DNA of 64,000 nt, from positions 10,680,251-10,744,250 of the forward strand of contig SSBO01000001.1 in the NCBI GenBank assembly GCA_005281725.1. The letters run 5' to 3'. This document shows, piece by piece, positions 1 to 13,833 of this stretch. The notes beneath the pieces are model-generated. The model saw nothing but the letters and a program-made list of their open reading frames with translations, was not told the DNA's origin and ran no database searches. Source of the DNA: Wuchereria bancrofti (lineage: Eukaryota; Nematoda; Chromadorea; Rhabditida; Onchocercidae). Within the stretch, counting starts at the first letter, position 1. Each line of letters opens with the position of its first letter. A program made the translations under genes and the position numbers.

Positions 1-588
1 ACAAATTTAGCACTTAAATTGTAAACGGCAAATGAATGTAGCTGTACGGAAAGTCTATACACTTTGTTTGAAATTTTCGAAGTGTTTTCTAAAAGATTGG
101 GTGGGATTCATTATTTAGTTTATGTTCATCTTTCGTTTCATTTATTTCCCATTCCTTCAAACTTTTTGACAAAGTTTTTAGACGTTGTAATATTACCGCT
201 TTGATATAATAATGATTTTGCTCATATATTTAAGCGTTCCTGATATTTTGTCACTTCTGAGAAGCAGATTTTGCAATACAACAGTCTTTAATTATGAAAC
301 ATTAAATAGGGTATTCCTAGAAACGATGATTCTAAATTTCATCTTTTTTTAACTGACATTGTTCATCCTAAAAGACTAATTTACAAATTTTCAAGTTTCC
401 TACTTAAGTCAATCCAATGTACAGTTGTAAGCACTGAAGGTTTTTCAGAAAATAAGATTGATTGAGGAAAATACTCATCAATCCATTTTTTCCTTCATCC
501 ATTTTTGTCTTCAACCATCAAGCATGCGTCTCAGATTTGTCGATAACATTTTGGTGTCACATTTCCACGATTCTATTTTTTTTTCCAG
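1..588. other. Region upstream of first recognised helicase exon
   Basis: No exon can be supported here. The first recognised exon of the helicase begins at 589 with a splice acceptor and in mid-codon, so at least one more coding exon must lie upstream, either in this stretch or before the window. The stretch is AT-rich with stops in all frames and no conserved peptide that I recognise. Confidence 0.5.
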
Positions 589-3500
589 GGAAACTTTATT
601 TTTGCGAATGTGATTTTCCAATAGCTGATGTTATTATGAGTTCAAGATCAAATGAACTAGACAAGACATGCATGATAGATTTACGCTATGAGCATTTTCC
701 TGTCAATGCATCAGATACAGCCAAGGGTGATATTTATGAAGGTTTTTCTTATTTCTTTCTAGGATAATTCTTATGTTATTTAAGATAAACAAAAAATCAT
801 TATAATCAGTCAGTTATTTCATTACATCTCAAACTAGTTATTTCTCTGGAGAATATCTGTGCTAAAGATGCAGGAAATTTTGATGAGTTGAATAATTTAG
901 TGCACTTTTATTGAATAAAACGATAAATACAAATTCTGCATACAGTGCTTCTCTATAGAATAGCTTATGAGAATCTTTATGTTCATCATGGGAATAAAGT
1001 TTACAAAGCAGAACAAATAAATAGACAGATTAGAGAAAACTTCTTTGCAGGCGAAGTTATAGTTTTACGAAAATATCAGGAAGAAATAGCTCAACCAGCT
1101 TATGATGGACGAAATACCTTGATTTGTGCACCAACAGGAACTGGCAAAACTGTGGTAGCGGCATCGATCGCTCGAAATCATCTTGTAATGGGCAGGAAAA
1201 ATAATTTACATACGAAGGTATTTCAAAATTTTAATGAATTTACAACCTCACATTCTTGTTGGAACTGTTTTTATGAGCAAATTTTAAGCAACAAGTTTTC
1301 TTATTAATTCTTCCATTATCTTCAGTGTTTTTGAATAGCTTGTGAATATACTTATGGAATTTGGAAAGTGAAAGGTTGTCGAGACTTAAAAGATTTGTCA
1401 ACAGAGTATTTCTATCAGTATTATCGGAACATTAATTCAAGTTAACTACATGTATTTCAAAGTCCTTTGTCTTGGAAAAATTTCTATTCACTGTAAGTCC
1501 AATGTCAAGAGTGATCAGAAAATTTTAGATTTGTTTCTTCGTTACCAATGTAGTATTTCTGGAGCAACAGACAAAGTTGTTGAAGAGATTTGTTGGACAT
1601 CGCTGGAAAGTTGTCTTTTTGTGCGGTGTAGCGGCGAATACACCTGTTGCGGAGACAATTGCAACTCATGATGTTATTGTTATCACACCCCAGCTTATTG
1701 TGTTAGTATTTTCACGTGTATTTTAAAATTTCTTGTTTTATTGTTCACAGGAAGTATGGAAATTTATAGAATAATTTCCATATTTTTGAAATGAGAAGTC
1801 GGTGTCAAATAGAAAAATTTAAACATTGTACTCCTTCCAATAATCTTTAAGAAATTGTTTCACATCGAAACATTACGTAATTTACAAAGTAATAGAGTAC
1901 TGGCTATTTTACGCATTTCTAATAGAATTCCTAATATTATTTGATTACAAGATCATTTCCAACTGTTGTTGCATCATTTAATATTCCAGGAATCTCCTGA
2001 ACAATTCTAATGAAAACAACAGTGTGCTGTTTTCGTTATCGTCATTTTCGCTAATGTTTTTTGATGAAGCTCATCATGCAGATGGAAATCATCCCTATAA
2101 TGGTATTTTCAAAACTTTATCACTTACAATTACAATAGAAATGAAAATTTATCCTCCATTATTGACATATTTAATTTAATTACCAAATATCGAAGAATTA
2201 TTCGCTATGCCAGGGAACATTTTTGCTAAAAATCTTCTGTTTCAGTAATAATGAATAACTATCATGACATGAAGCATGCCGGCAAGATTTTGGATGGGAA
2301 ACGTTTACCTCAGGTACTGTTTTAAGGAATAGTTACTCTTTAGCTTTACATAGCGATATTAATATGTTGCATTATTATTTGAATGTTATTTTTCGAACAA
2401 ATTAACAGCCAATCAACATATTTTAACTAGTAATCTTTAGTTCAGCAACTATATTAAACAATGTTTATTAAAAAGTCAGTTTAATAGCACTACAAGAAGC
2501 TTTTTTACAAAAAAATTGTTAACATAAATGGATAGTTCTGTTTTTCCATGTGCTACGAAAATCAAATCTCGAAAATTTTGTAAATATAAATATAGCTACT
2601 ATCAATTTATGATTTTTGATGCTAGCATTTTGCAGATTGTTGGTTTGACAGCTTCGTTGGGTATTGGTAGTGCTCAAAATGCTTCGGAAGCAGTAGAACA
2701 CTTTGTTAAAATATGTGCGAACTTGGATATCACTGTTCTAAGTTACGTACATGAAAACATCGATGAACTTCGTGCGTTTTCTTCTATTGCTGCTGACGGT
2801 AAGAATTTTGAAGTTTTTTATTTTTTGAATACGAAAAGTTTTTGTCTTGTTGCTTATACGTAAGTACGAGTAAACTGTACTTTTCTTTAAGCTCCTCTGA
2901 TTTATTATTGTTTCAGGTTCAGTTATGTTTTGAGGCTTTTCAATTTCAACTTAAATTCCAACTTGTTAAATGAGCCCTTAATTGTTTTGTAGATTTTTCT
3001 GCTTAGTGAAAAAAACCTTTTGTAGAGACGAAACTGGTTCCGTTCAATATAAAAACTGATTCAATAGCCACTGGTATCATGAATCTCTTCAAACGATTTG
3101 AAATTTTCTTGAATAAAATTGGTATATAATTTAACTTCATTACTCAAAATTACTAGCTGATTAACATTCGGCTTTGAAGTCGATTAAATTATCTCCAGTC
3201 ATGTATCCTCCAATAAGCCACTCTAACGTTTTAAATGTATTTTAAACTATTCCACTTTAAAGATATAACGTTTCTTTCGTACTTATAGCTGCACATCTGT
3301 CAAGCTTCAGTAAAATCTATATTGGTAGCTAAATTTTCTATCGAATTTGTATGACTTGCCTCAATTAATTTTTGTTTTGTTATTAAAATCCAGTTTGGAT
3401 GACATTTGTAAATGCTCTTCATTTTAGTGAGGTCAGTTCCCATGTCCGACAAAATACATGATAATTCAAACCAAGATTTACTCCTCAAGTTGCTAAACCC

Positions 3501-6500
3501 ACCACATGATAAATGCTCAAAAGGTTAGTTCACGTTGTTAGTGTCTTTTAAAAGTCCTTTTTAAAAAAAAAAATTGAAACGATTACAGGAAATTTATTCA
3601 ACCTTCATTTTCAATCTTTAAAATATAAACCATGTTTCAGTATATGAAACGTGGTTTTCTCAGCTGTTGGTCGGGTTTGTTCCCTTAGCAAAGCTTGAGA
3701 GGTTGATTCGTTTTCGTATAATGACGTGCTTGCAATTAATTGGGGTATGTTTCGAATTTAAAATAATTATTGTTGGATATATTTTTTCTAAATATTTTGA
3801 ATTAGATCATTCTTTAAATACGTGTTTAAGCATAAATTATAACAACAATGTGAAAATATTCTGCCGTGAATGCTTCAAACTAGTTGATAAAATGATAAAA
3901 TATAATTGTGCATTAACTAACAAAAGTTGTGCAAATGTTTAGAGCTTAGTTAAAACGTAATAATTTGTTGACTAGTACCTTATATTCTTTTTAAGGCTTA
4001 TGCACGACAATTGTTTGTTATGTGGTTGACGTGAGACAGATGCAAACATTGCTTTTAACGACTAGATTATCAAATATAATTGAATAATATAGATAAATGT
4101 TATTTTACTTAGTTACGCCTAAAAATACTGTCTATTCTAGCTTCAACATCAAAACAGACTTTGAATTTATAGATCACATAATTTGTTTCAAATTATTTCA
4201 GATCTTGTTTCGTTCCTTAGACCATTACATTCATTTCCCTTCATGCGTTGCCAGAAAATATTTCGAAAATGAATTTAGTTTTATTCGGCATACTGCAGAT
4301 CAGGAACTCGTGGATATCATGGAAGGTATTTGTTTTTCCAACACATTATTATCTGTTTTTCAAGTCTACTTTTATCGAATTAAAAAAGATTCTCACATTT
4401 CGAATGTTAATTTGAACATCTTGACTTCGAAGGCTATTTCGTACACTGTATTCGCTATTATTACTTGCTAATTACCGTTATTTTAAAATTTAATTATTAT
4501 ATATTTATCTGCGATTTATTATTGATTTTTGCTGTTTGATGTATGGGTTCTTTTAGCATGCCCTCTAAAAACTGTTACTGGAGATAATGCAGATAATGAA
4601 CTATACAATGAACTTTTGCGGTAATTTCCTTTTTTTTCGGAGTAAAAGTGGGACTTTTTGAACTAAACTTTAAATTCTATTGAAGATTTTGCATTTCATT
4701 AGACATTTTTTATGAAGAAATATTTAATATTTTAGTGAATTACGCAGTCAGTTCGCTAAACTGGAAGATGGACGTGCTATTGTTTTCGTATCGACGAGAT
4801 ATTTTGCAGGACAATTGTCAGAAGAACTGAATAAAGATGAAAGTTTACAAATGTTGAATGTTAAATCGGATTTCATTACGGGTATCTTTCGGATTTCATT
4901 ACGGGTATTTGTTATTTAAAGCAAAAAAAAAAATGGTATTTCTGTAGGCAAATTAATCCTTGTTTTTAAAAATCAAGATGAAATTTCTCGAATTTGAAAT
5001 GTATTTAAAACGTTCGGGATTAATTTCCAATCATATGGATGTTTTTATTAGTACCCAAGAGAGTTTATAAGAATTTAACCGTTTCATAACGAAATTTCTA
5101 TGTTATATTGAGCTCGAATTCTGAATTTTCCTTGAATATTGTCAAATCGTACTTGATTTTTCAAGTTTTAATATGTTTTGTGTTTTAAAACAAAAAGGAA
5201 GGATAAGGAATAGAAGGATTTTGCTGATGCATCGGTTATATTGTTAAATTGAAATAAGTCACATATACAAAAAAGTAAAGTAGATGTCCTTTCACATTTC
5301 TTCTTCTGCCGTCTTCCTTTTAATTTCTTTTCTTTGACTTCTTTCTTTCTTTTCTATCTAAAACAAATCAAGTTTGACTTTTTTGCACTCTCGAACACTT
5401 TGAACTTTGTTTTTATTTGAAGGTATCAATGCATCAGGTGAGATTGGTGGTCAATCTGTCAATCAGCAGCGTGATACACTGGCACGATTTACGTCAGGTG
5501 ATATCAAAATTTTATGCGTAACATCGGTTGCAGAAGAAGGCATCGACATTCAGAAGTGCAACCTTGTCATCAAATACGATTACGTGACCAATGAAATTGC
5601 ACACGTACAACGAAGAGTTTCGTAATTCATTCTTTGATTCAACAAATTCAGCACTCGTTTCTATATTATTTGGGAGTTCGTAGGAAGTGTTATAGTCTTA
5701 TTTTTTTTCATTTAAGAATGAGATTATTGTTATGAAATCAGGAACAAAACCAACTTTATTACGTGCTCACCTCTCATTTATATAGTGTCTACAAAAGATT
5801 ATTCCAACGACATTATTGTTAATAGTTTTTTGAGATATATGAACTGATAGGTTTAATCTTATTTCGATATAACACCGAAAAATGATCGAAATTAAATGTT
5901 TTCATTGCTTGAACGAAAAATTATTGATAAAGAATGAAAGCTTTATTTCTATTCATTTTTCGTTAGTATATAACAAAATGTTTTAGGACGGGGTCGAGCT
6001 GCAAATTCACGTTGTATTTTGATAACAAGTGATGCAAAATTACAAGCTCGTGAGGAGAAAAATATCAACCGAGAGCAAATTATGCGAAATGCTTTGCAGT
6101 TGATCAATCAGAAACCACCGAATTGGTTTCAGGAAGAAGTATGAACAAGATTATTAATATTAGTTCTAGTGTTTTCAATTATTTTTAAAGAAAACAAAAA
6201 TTATTTGAGAAAAAGGGAAGACAAGTGACTTTAGTCATATTTTATCAGTCAAATCTATTTTCGACATTTCATTTCGAATTGTAACTGTTTGCAGAACATT
6301 TATGTGTGTAAATAAAAAAGAAAATTCTTTCACAACACGAGTTTTGCTAAGCAAATACTTTAGAAATTAAAAAAGAAAGTAGTTAAATGAGAAGATTTGA
6401 TACTTAAAAATGTGGCAAATTTAGGTAATAGAGCGTGTAAAACAGAACACCATGGAGCGAACCCGAAAAAAACTGCTATTGGATGAAAAAAAGATTGTAC

Positions 6501-8054
6501 TGACTTCCAACCAGTACACATTATTATGCAAGTTAGTTTTATTTGCTCGATATCACTGAAAAAAAACTAATGCACTGAGATCTGATCATACGTATTAGTG
6601 GGTTTTTTTCTTTTTTTCCGACTTGCTACCTTCATGACATGCTTATGGTAAATGTGCTACTTCACTAGTCATATGATTAGTGCAAATTAATTCACCATGC
6701 TTAAAATCAAAGTAGCCAATAAAAATCGTTAAACCAGTTCCTGAATAGAACTGTTTGTCGTTTAGAATGATGAGAGTTTGAGTATTCGCTAAACTATTCA
6801 GTGCAGAATACTGCAGGATTTAACAAACTCAGTATTGATTTTATCCAGCAGATTTACTGCTGGCAATTATGGTATTTTATTTATGGATGAGACATTGGTC
6901 ATAACCGGGCTTTATAATAACGATCCATCTTACATCTAAAACTATGGAAAATTTTCCTAAAAAATTAAAACATATTTTTTTTTCTTTTTTTGCATTAACT
7001 AAAAAAATTCCCATTTGTGCGTCTTAATTTTTAGAAAGTGTGATGCAATTATTTGCAATAGTAGTGACATTGTTGTAACACCCACTTATTCGCAGTATAT
7101 TTGCGTTTGCAAAGAAATTTGGAATCGTTCAAGTCAACGTGCACTTTCGAAAACTACGATAGAACGAGAAACTTATTATGTGTTTAAAGGCGTTGGAGTG
7201 GTATATTCTTTAAATTGTAGCACCATGTATCATAATCAATTCAGTGGGAAAAAAATTTTGGAAGAACATCTTTAACAATAAAAAAAATTTAACGTTATTT
7301 TCTATAATTTTTACTTTCAGTTCATATTTGCAGATATGTTGTGTGAAATGCCAACATCAGTGGGGTCGTGTTGTTCACTATAATAATTTTACATTACCGA
7401 TTATCGCTGCCACTGGTAAGTTTATGAATGCTAATACTATCTAATTTTCTGAAGAGAAAAAAGTAAAAATCAGTTTATGAGATTAAAAAAAAGAAAAAAA
7501 AATTATTCAGCATTCGTTTTGGTCGCTGAAAATGGAGAAAGATTTCAAAGAAAGCGATGGAAGCAGGTATTTCCATAAATTTTCGTTAATTTTGATTAAA
7601 TAATTCATTTGACGATATAGTAAACATATAAACACATAATTTTTTTGTTTGCATTTACTGTAAAGGTAACGTTGTTGTTGTTGTGAGTTAAACAAAATAA
7701 TTTTTGTAATAGCTACATGATACTAATATAATACGCATTAATAATAGAGTGCGCATTATTACTGAAGGAACAAAAGTTCTCGCTTGATGTCTATGTTCTG
7801 GTTCAAATTGTTATTCCTTCAAGAAGTCTACTTTATGAATTTTACTTCTGTCACCTAAATTTCATATCATCTACTTGATATGTAAACCATTGATATGCAT
7901 GAAAAGACCTAGTTTTGAAGCTTTAAAAAACTGATTTTTTCAGATAGTTGAAAGCTTGTTCAGGCCTCGAAACATCGAATTATACGACTATGCAAATATG
8001 AAGACTGCAAAGCCAGACTTATCCGATTTAATTATTGATAATTCCTGCATTTAA
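589..8054 (+). CDS. RIG-I-like / Dicer-related RNA helicase (5' partial)
   Basis: Likely an RNA-sensing helicase of the RIG-I/DRH family, acting in the cytoplasm in antiviral or endogenous small-RNA pathways. Exons: 589-741, 946-1217, 1529-1701, 1990-2102, 2246-2313, 2636-2798, 3428-3523, 3641-3744, 4202-4325, 4557-4620, 4736-4881, 5423-5617, 5987-6138, 6425-6531, 7035-7200, 7334-7415, 7511-7566, 7944-8054; about 780 residues seen. Motifs in order: Q-like LRKYQ, Walker [17 protein letters not shown] (motif II), LTAS (motif III), [17 protein letters not shown] (motif V), QRRGRGR (motif VI). The C-terminal part has two paired cysteines, LLCKKC and [10 protein letters not shown], matching the zinc-binding regulatory domain of RIG-I. 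Helicase and C-terminal domains are both present, so this is not Dicer itself, which has RNase III domains. It could correspond to C. elegans drh-3 or drh-1; I cannot tell which. The N-terminus is missing. The junction after 5617 lacks a GT in the needed frame. Confidence 0.88.
4866..4908 (+). repeat. 23-bp tandem duplication across a helicase 5' splice site
   Basis: A 20-base block is repeated exactly at 4866-4885 and 4889-4908. It spans the exon end (ITG codons) and the GTAT donor of the exon 4736-4881. The second donor lies 23 bases downstream, so using it would shift the reading frame. Confidence 0.85.
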
Positions 8055-9255
8055 TATGAATTATAACTTTTTGCATTTAATGTAAGTTTTAACTTCACTA
8101 CAGGAACAAGTCTTCATTATTATTGTTTTTTTTTTTCATCACTTTGTATAGAAAATCTTGGAGCAATCAGGTATTATAATGTTGAAATGAATGCATAATG
8201 CAGTCTTTCAAAATTTATGCCTCAAGGTTTGCAAAGAGTTTTAATTTCTACATTTACTTCTTTCTTATATATGAAGTTGTTTGAAATGTTAAGTATTTGT
8301 TTGAAATATCAAACGTTTCACGTTGAATATACTGTTAGTTATACTAAAATCGTACATTCTGTTTTTTCCATTCCTACTAGTGCACTGTTTAGTTTGTTTT
8401 TGAATGACCGTTTTAGCTTGATGAATAACTTGCAATTTCCATTTAGTAATTGAGTTAAAAAAATTCGGAAAAGATTAAGAAAAATAAAATTTCAACTTTA
8501 AAAATTGCGCATGACAAAAAGAAAGAGGAAAGTGAAGAACGGACCCAAATAACTAAAAATTTCACAGTACAGATTTGTGAAAAGAATGCATTCGTAGTTT
8601 TGGTTATAATTATTAAAAGTAATTTCATATTCTAATAAATATATACAGAAAATAATTCATCCTTTTCATGAATACACCCGAGCTTTAGTAGCTATTAAAG
8701 ATTAAGTTACTGATGAACATAACTAAACATTTTAACCTGTGAATCAAATGCAGAACTGATGCTTTATATAGATAAAATTAGCAGATACTATTGAAACGAT
8801 TCGAAATGTCGCATAGGAGGCAATTATCATTCATAGGCTAGCAATGACCGGATTAGACAGAATTAAATCAAAAAAAATAACCGGATTAGATCAAAAAATG
8901 ATTCCAAAAGTTAATTTAGAAATAATCTGAAATTAATGAGCATAACAACATCATTAGTATTCACAAAAATACATTAGTATCATTAAGATGTACTGAGAAG
9001 ATTTTCACTGTTTTGATTCAGAAGGATTCCTCTGAACAATACAAACACTGAACAAATTACATTTAAATATAAGTTCTAGTAGTATGTAGAACCAAACAAA
9101 AGATGAATACAACTACCGAAAAATAGTTAACTAGAAAAAGGAAAGAAAAAAAAAAAGGTATTAGATACTGGTCAAACTTACCTTTTTTCATGATCAGGAG
9201 GGAATAAAACATGAAATATATTTATGTCATTCATAATAATTATTTAATTAATCAA
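8055..9255. other. Intergenic region between convergent genes
   Basis: The region separates the 3' ends of the helicase (+) and the F-box gene (-). It is AT-rich with stops in all frames, and an AATAAA sits at 8634-8639 on the + strand. I see a short imperfect repeat of ACCGGATTAGA near 8850-8900 and nothing else. It presumably holds both 3' UTRs. Confidence 0.5.
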
Positions 9256-12200
9256 TCAATATGATCGATTATTTCGCTCCTGAAAGATTATAATACAGTT
9301 TCATCAATTATTCTTCCACTTATTGCAGCATCAGTGATAATTTAAATAAATAAAGAAAAAAGCAAATTGATATTATACAATCAATATCCAAGTAAAACGA
9401 TAATCAACGAAATAAAACTTACAAAGAAATAAAAAAACAAAAAAGAAAGAAAAAAAAAGAAATACCCAAGGGAAAATAACACCATAAAGCAATTGAGCAT
9501 CACTATCATAACCATTGCATTCATAATCATCACTTTGATTTCCCGAAATATCATAATCACAAAAATCGCTCACATCAGATGGATATTCAATACTGCTTGA
9601 TAGTTTATCAGAATTTAGCGGTGTTGAATGTACAGTGATATCATGGATAGCTGATGAATCAACATATTCTTGAATCTTCTGAAAGAAAATATTGCAAAAA
9701 TTTTATAATTTCATGAAAAATGCTCAAATTTTCAAATGATTCAAAAAAAAAGAAAGAAAAAGAAAAGAAAAAAAAAAAAAGATGAAAGCAAACGAAAATA
9801 TTATAAACTGAAAATAAACAAACCATTTCACTAGCAATTTCAATGCAAAATCGTCGTATATCGTTAGATTCTTCATGCTTATTGTTTCCATTTTTATATG
9901 TAAATTCAACCACTCCTACATCTTTCATATTTTTCATCTTCTAAAATATAACTTGAAAATTTTTCTCAATCATATCCCATATTTTTCATATCTATTTAAC
10001 ATTTAGAATATAGCAACAAAAAAAAAATTAGCTCTAATCATAATTCTTTCTATTAATGAACATTTGGAAGATAATACTAAATGTAAAATATCTTAATATC
10101 TCATCCCAAAAAATTAAAAAATTTTTAATACAATCAGTCTATGTATGCTATAAGTTGACAAAATTTATATTATCAATCATAATGATCTTCTTCAATCTAT
10201 CCCGTTGATCAATTTAAATAATTCATCTAACTATTTCCTTTTTAAAAATTGATTTCCAAATAGTTCCAATAAAACAATTTTAGAGCAACATATTTTGTCA
10301 AAAGAAAAAAAAAACATTGTTAATCATAATGAGTTAACATTCTTTTTCAAATAGTATAAATCTTAGTATGAAATGATGTAAAGAAAAAAAAAAAAGTACC
10401 ATGTTACATCCTGTATGACCGCTTGATGAATTATAACATCGATTAACTAAAACTTGATTTACAATTACTCTTATTGCGCTAATTCTTCTTGCTGTGACAG
10501 CTTCTGATAAGCCAAGACAAAGTCGTGCATTAAGTGATCGAGTAGAAAAAAAATTCGTTGTATTCGTTGTACGATTTTTTCGTAAAAAAAATGCCTAAAG
10601 TTAGTTTTTAATTTTCATTTATCAGAATTAACTTTAACAAATTCTTAAAAAAAAAAAAGCACTATTTCAAAGAATTCCAAAAAAAAAAAAAACAAATGTC
10701 CATATTGATGTAAATTTCTAAAATTGTAATTAAGTAAATATACGAATTTGCATTAAAAAAGTTAAAAATTTCATATTATGTGCATATTTTACAAGATATT
10801 ATTATTATTAAATAATCACTTAATTTCACTTTCTCATATTAGTTCTTCATGAAATTTCATAAAATATTTTTAACATTTTTAATAAGATGAAACTCTCGCA
10901 GAGAAAAATATTCATAAAATTATTCAAGAAAATCATAAAATCGTATAATTTAGGAACAAATAAATAATTGGCAATTTTGAATACCAAATTAAAATTTTGT
11001 CAAATATTTAACCTTAAGTGCTATAGCAATACCATTAACTGTAATTTTTGAATATGATGGTATGATTGACATTACATCATCACGAATTAAATATGGCAAA
11101 CATTTATCTGTAAGCGCTATTGGTTGGCTGAAAAAATATAAGAAAAAGTTTAAATAATTCATTTTTTTCTTTTTTCTTTTTTCTTTTTTTTGTATACTAA
11201 ATATATTTTTAAGTGCCATAAAAGAATAAAATAAAACAATAAGAAAAGCATTTACCTTTTCATACATGCCTTATCAAGATCGATTACAAATTCCATCAAC
11301 TTTGAACTACAACTTTCAACGATGTTATCTGAGATGACACCTGATAACAGGAAAGCATTCTAGAAAAAAATAAATAAGTTTAATCAAAAATTTTCATTAT
11401 AATGTAGTAGCATAAATTTTCATCATACTAATTTATGCATAAATTAATTCGAATAAATGTAAGGATAATTATAAAATTGTAAAACTATTGCATCATTATT
11501 TTTAGAAATATTTAGTTTTCCCTTTTTTTTTTGTGTGTGTCATTTTCTATTCATACAATTATCCTTCCTATCATTTACGTTTGTAATAAAAAACGATAAT
11601 GAGAAATCAAAATAGACTAATATTACAGCAATAGTATAATTATCAAATATAGCACAAAACCAATTTTACAAAAATCCTTTTTCATTTATATCATTTCATT
11701 TGAATTTTCTTAAAATGAAAAAGTATAAAATAACAAAATTAGTGCAAAATTATACGAATAATACTTGAAAATGAAGACACAGTCGAAAATTTCCTTTTAT
11801 TCGCATACATATTGCTTGTAAAAAAGTGCATAAATTTTCCTCTGTTAAATTATGCAGTTCACCTTCAAATACCACCGTATGAATAATCCAATCTTGTTTT
11901 GTAATTAATCGTAAAATTCTTTCATTTGCTGCTTTACCATATAATAATAGGCAATTAATACAGAAGAGATCAGGTACTGAAATAATCATTAATAATTTAT
12001 AAAATAATTTACAAAAATTAAACATATCAGTTTATTTTATCTCAAATTCAAAAATTTAAATTATATTAGTATGAAGGAAGAAGTCTCACAGTATAACAAT
12101 TTCACTAATAAAGGATTAACATTTTTAAAAGTGATACAATTTTATAAGTAATTATGTAAATACAAGTTAGTATAAAAGAAATTAGCATTTATGATCGTTA

Positions 12201-13558
12201 TGAATTCAATGATAGATTTATTAACTAAGTTTATATCATGAAATTTTTACATTTTTATATGAATAAGATGAAGAATAAAATGGCTAAGGATAAATGTTAA
12301 TGCTACATACCAACTGGAAATTTTATCAACGAAAAAGTCTGCTGAATATTTTCTTCAACATTTGGAACAATCACTTGTCGTCCGAAATATGAATTTACAA
12401 CAGCTTTTAATATTAACTGAAAAAAAAAAAGAGAAAGAAAGAAAAATGATAAGAATTATAATCATGTCTAATTCAATCTAATGTTTATTTTAAACTAATA
12501 TATTAGAATTTTTTTTTTTTTTTTTGAATTTCGAATGTAAGAAATGTAATAGGCAGCAATTGTTAAAAACAATTTTATATATATGTAAATTTTTACCTTC
12601 TCACCATTATCATCTAATGCTATACTTAATTTAGTGATTGCTTTACGACCATTTTTCACATGTTCCTCCCATAATGATTTCCAATGCTTGGAAACAAGAC
12701 GAAAATTTCGCAGTTCATCGGATGATAGATAACTCCTGAAATTTGAATACCTTGCTGCCAATTAAATCAATGCTACATTTAAAAGAATGCTTCAACAATA
12801 ACAACAACAACAACAACAAATGATTAATAATTGAAAGTAAATAAATAAATAATACTATCCTATTATTAAAAATTATTAAAAAAAAAGTAGTAATCAATAA
12901 GAAAATATTATTAACATAAAAAGCTATTCTTAGGAATAAATTCTGATCAAAATATACCAAAAATCTATTAATAACTGTAGTAAAAAAAATACGAACTCAA
13001 GAAGAAGTAAAAAAAAAGCAGTAAAGACAAAAAAAAAAAAGGTTTAAGGTTCAAATGAATTTAAAATAAAATATTTTTAAAAATAACACAACTCCTATTT
13101 ATGCACATCAAATAATTTCGATAATGAATGGTGAAATATAAAATTATGGTTGTTTTGGAAAATTATTATGAATAATTATAAATTTTATGATCTAATAATG
13201 CTTTAAGATGAAAAGATTAATTAATGTTGAAAAAAAATTAAAGATGAAACTTACTTACATTTATAATTTTTAATATATTATCAATTATCATTATCTTATC
13301 GCTACTCATTTTTTAGCTCCTAATTTAACTCAACATAAATATATATACAATATTTATTTATTTATTAAAAAAAACACGCAGACAAATGTTGAAAGAAAAA
13401 AATTACCAAATTTTAATAATTAATTCGTTAGGAAGATGACGAAAGCATGATAAAAAACCAGCTGGAAGTTCACCTCGAAGTTTGCCACAAATAATTAATT
13501 GTTTAAGTTGAAGAAGCTGTTGTGTTTCACTTTCTTCCATAAAACATGAATAATTCAT
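9256..13558 (-). CDS. F-box protein, probable SCF substrate adaptor
   Basis: Exons (- strand): 13558-13407, 12735-12597, 12416-12311, 11976-11765, 11359-11256, 11127-11013, 10594-10400, 9940-9824, 9678-9466, 9279-9256; 458 residues, all junctions in phase. The F-box is split by intron 1: exon 1 ends HLPNELIIKI-W and exon 2 continues SYLSSDELRNFRLVSKHWK, the usual LP..L..I..yLs..dL...rlVs..W pattern (residues about 42-70). In known F-box proteins this part binds Skp1 in an SCF ubiquitin ligase. The rest has no WD40, kelch or leucine-rich repeat that I recognise. The C-terminus (9678-9466) is acidic, rich in D, S and Y. The start ATG lies 6 bases after a TTGTTTAG acceptor-like site, which suits trans-splicing. 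The last 8-codon exon (9279-9256) is the weakest part. No ortholog named. Confidence 0.78.
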
Positions 13559-13833
13559 CGATACCTAAACAAAAATATCCTCCGAACAAGAATAATTGTG
13601 AATCTAATCTTATTGCAATTCACCAGAACATTCAATTTTGTTTTTCCTTTTTTTTTTTGTTAAAAAAAAAAGGAAAATTAAATTTAATCAAACTCATAGT
13701 TAAAATATTGTACTATTTATAAATCTTAAATTGCATGCATATAATGTAATACAATAAAAATAAATGATTACATCATAGCCTTAGTATCACTTTCATACAG
13801 ACATACCTTAGTAGCCTAGAAATCTTAATATAA

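Noticed and set aside
3300..3488. 62-codon frame on the - strand
   Set aside because: It is antisense to a well-phased helicase exon (3428-3523) and has no family signs.
13254..13309. Alternative first exon of the F-box gene starting MSSDKIMIIDN
   Set aside because: Joining exon 13558-13407 directly to 12735 restores the F-box consensus in perfect phase, so this stretch is intronic.
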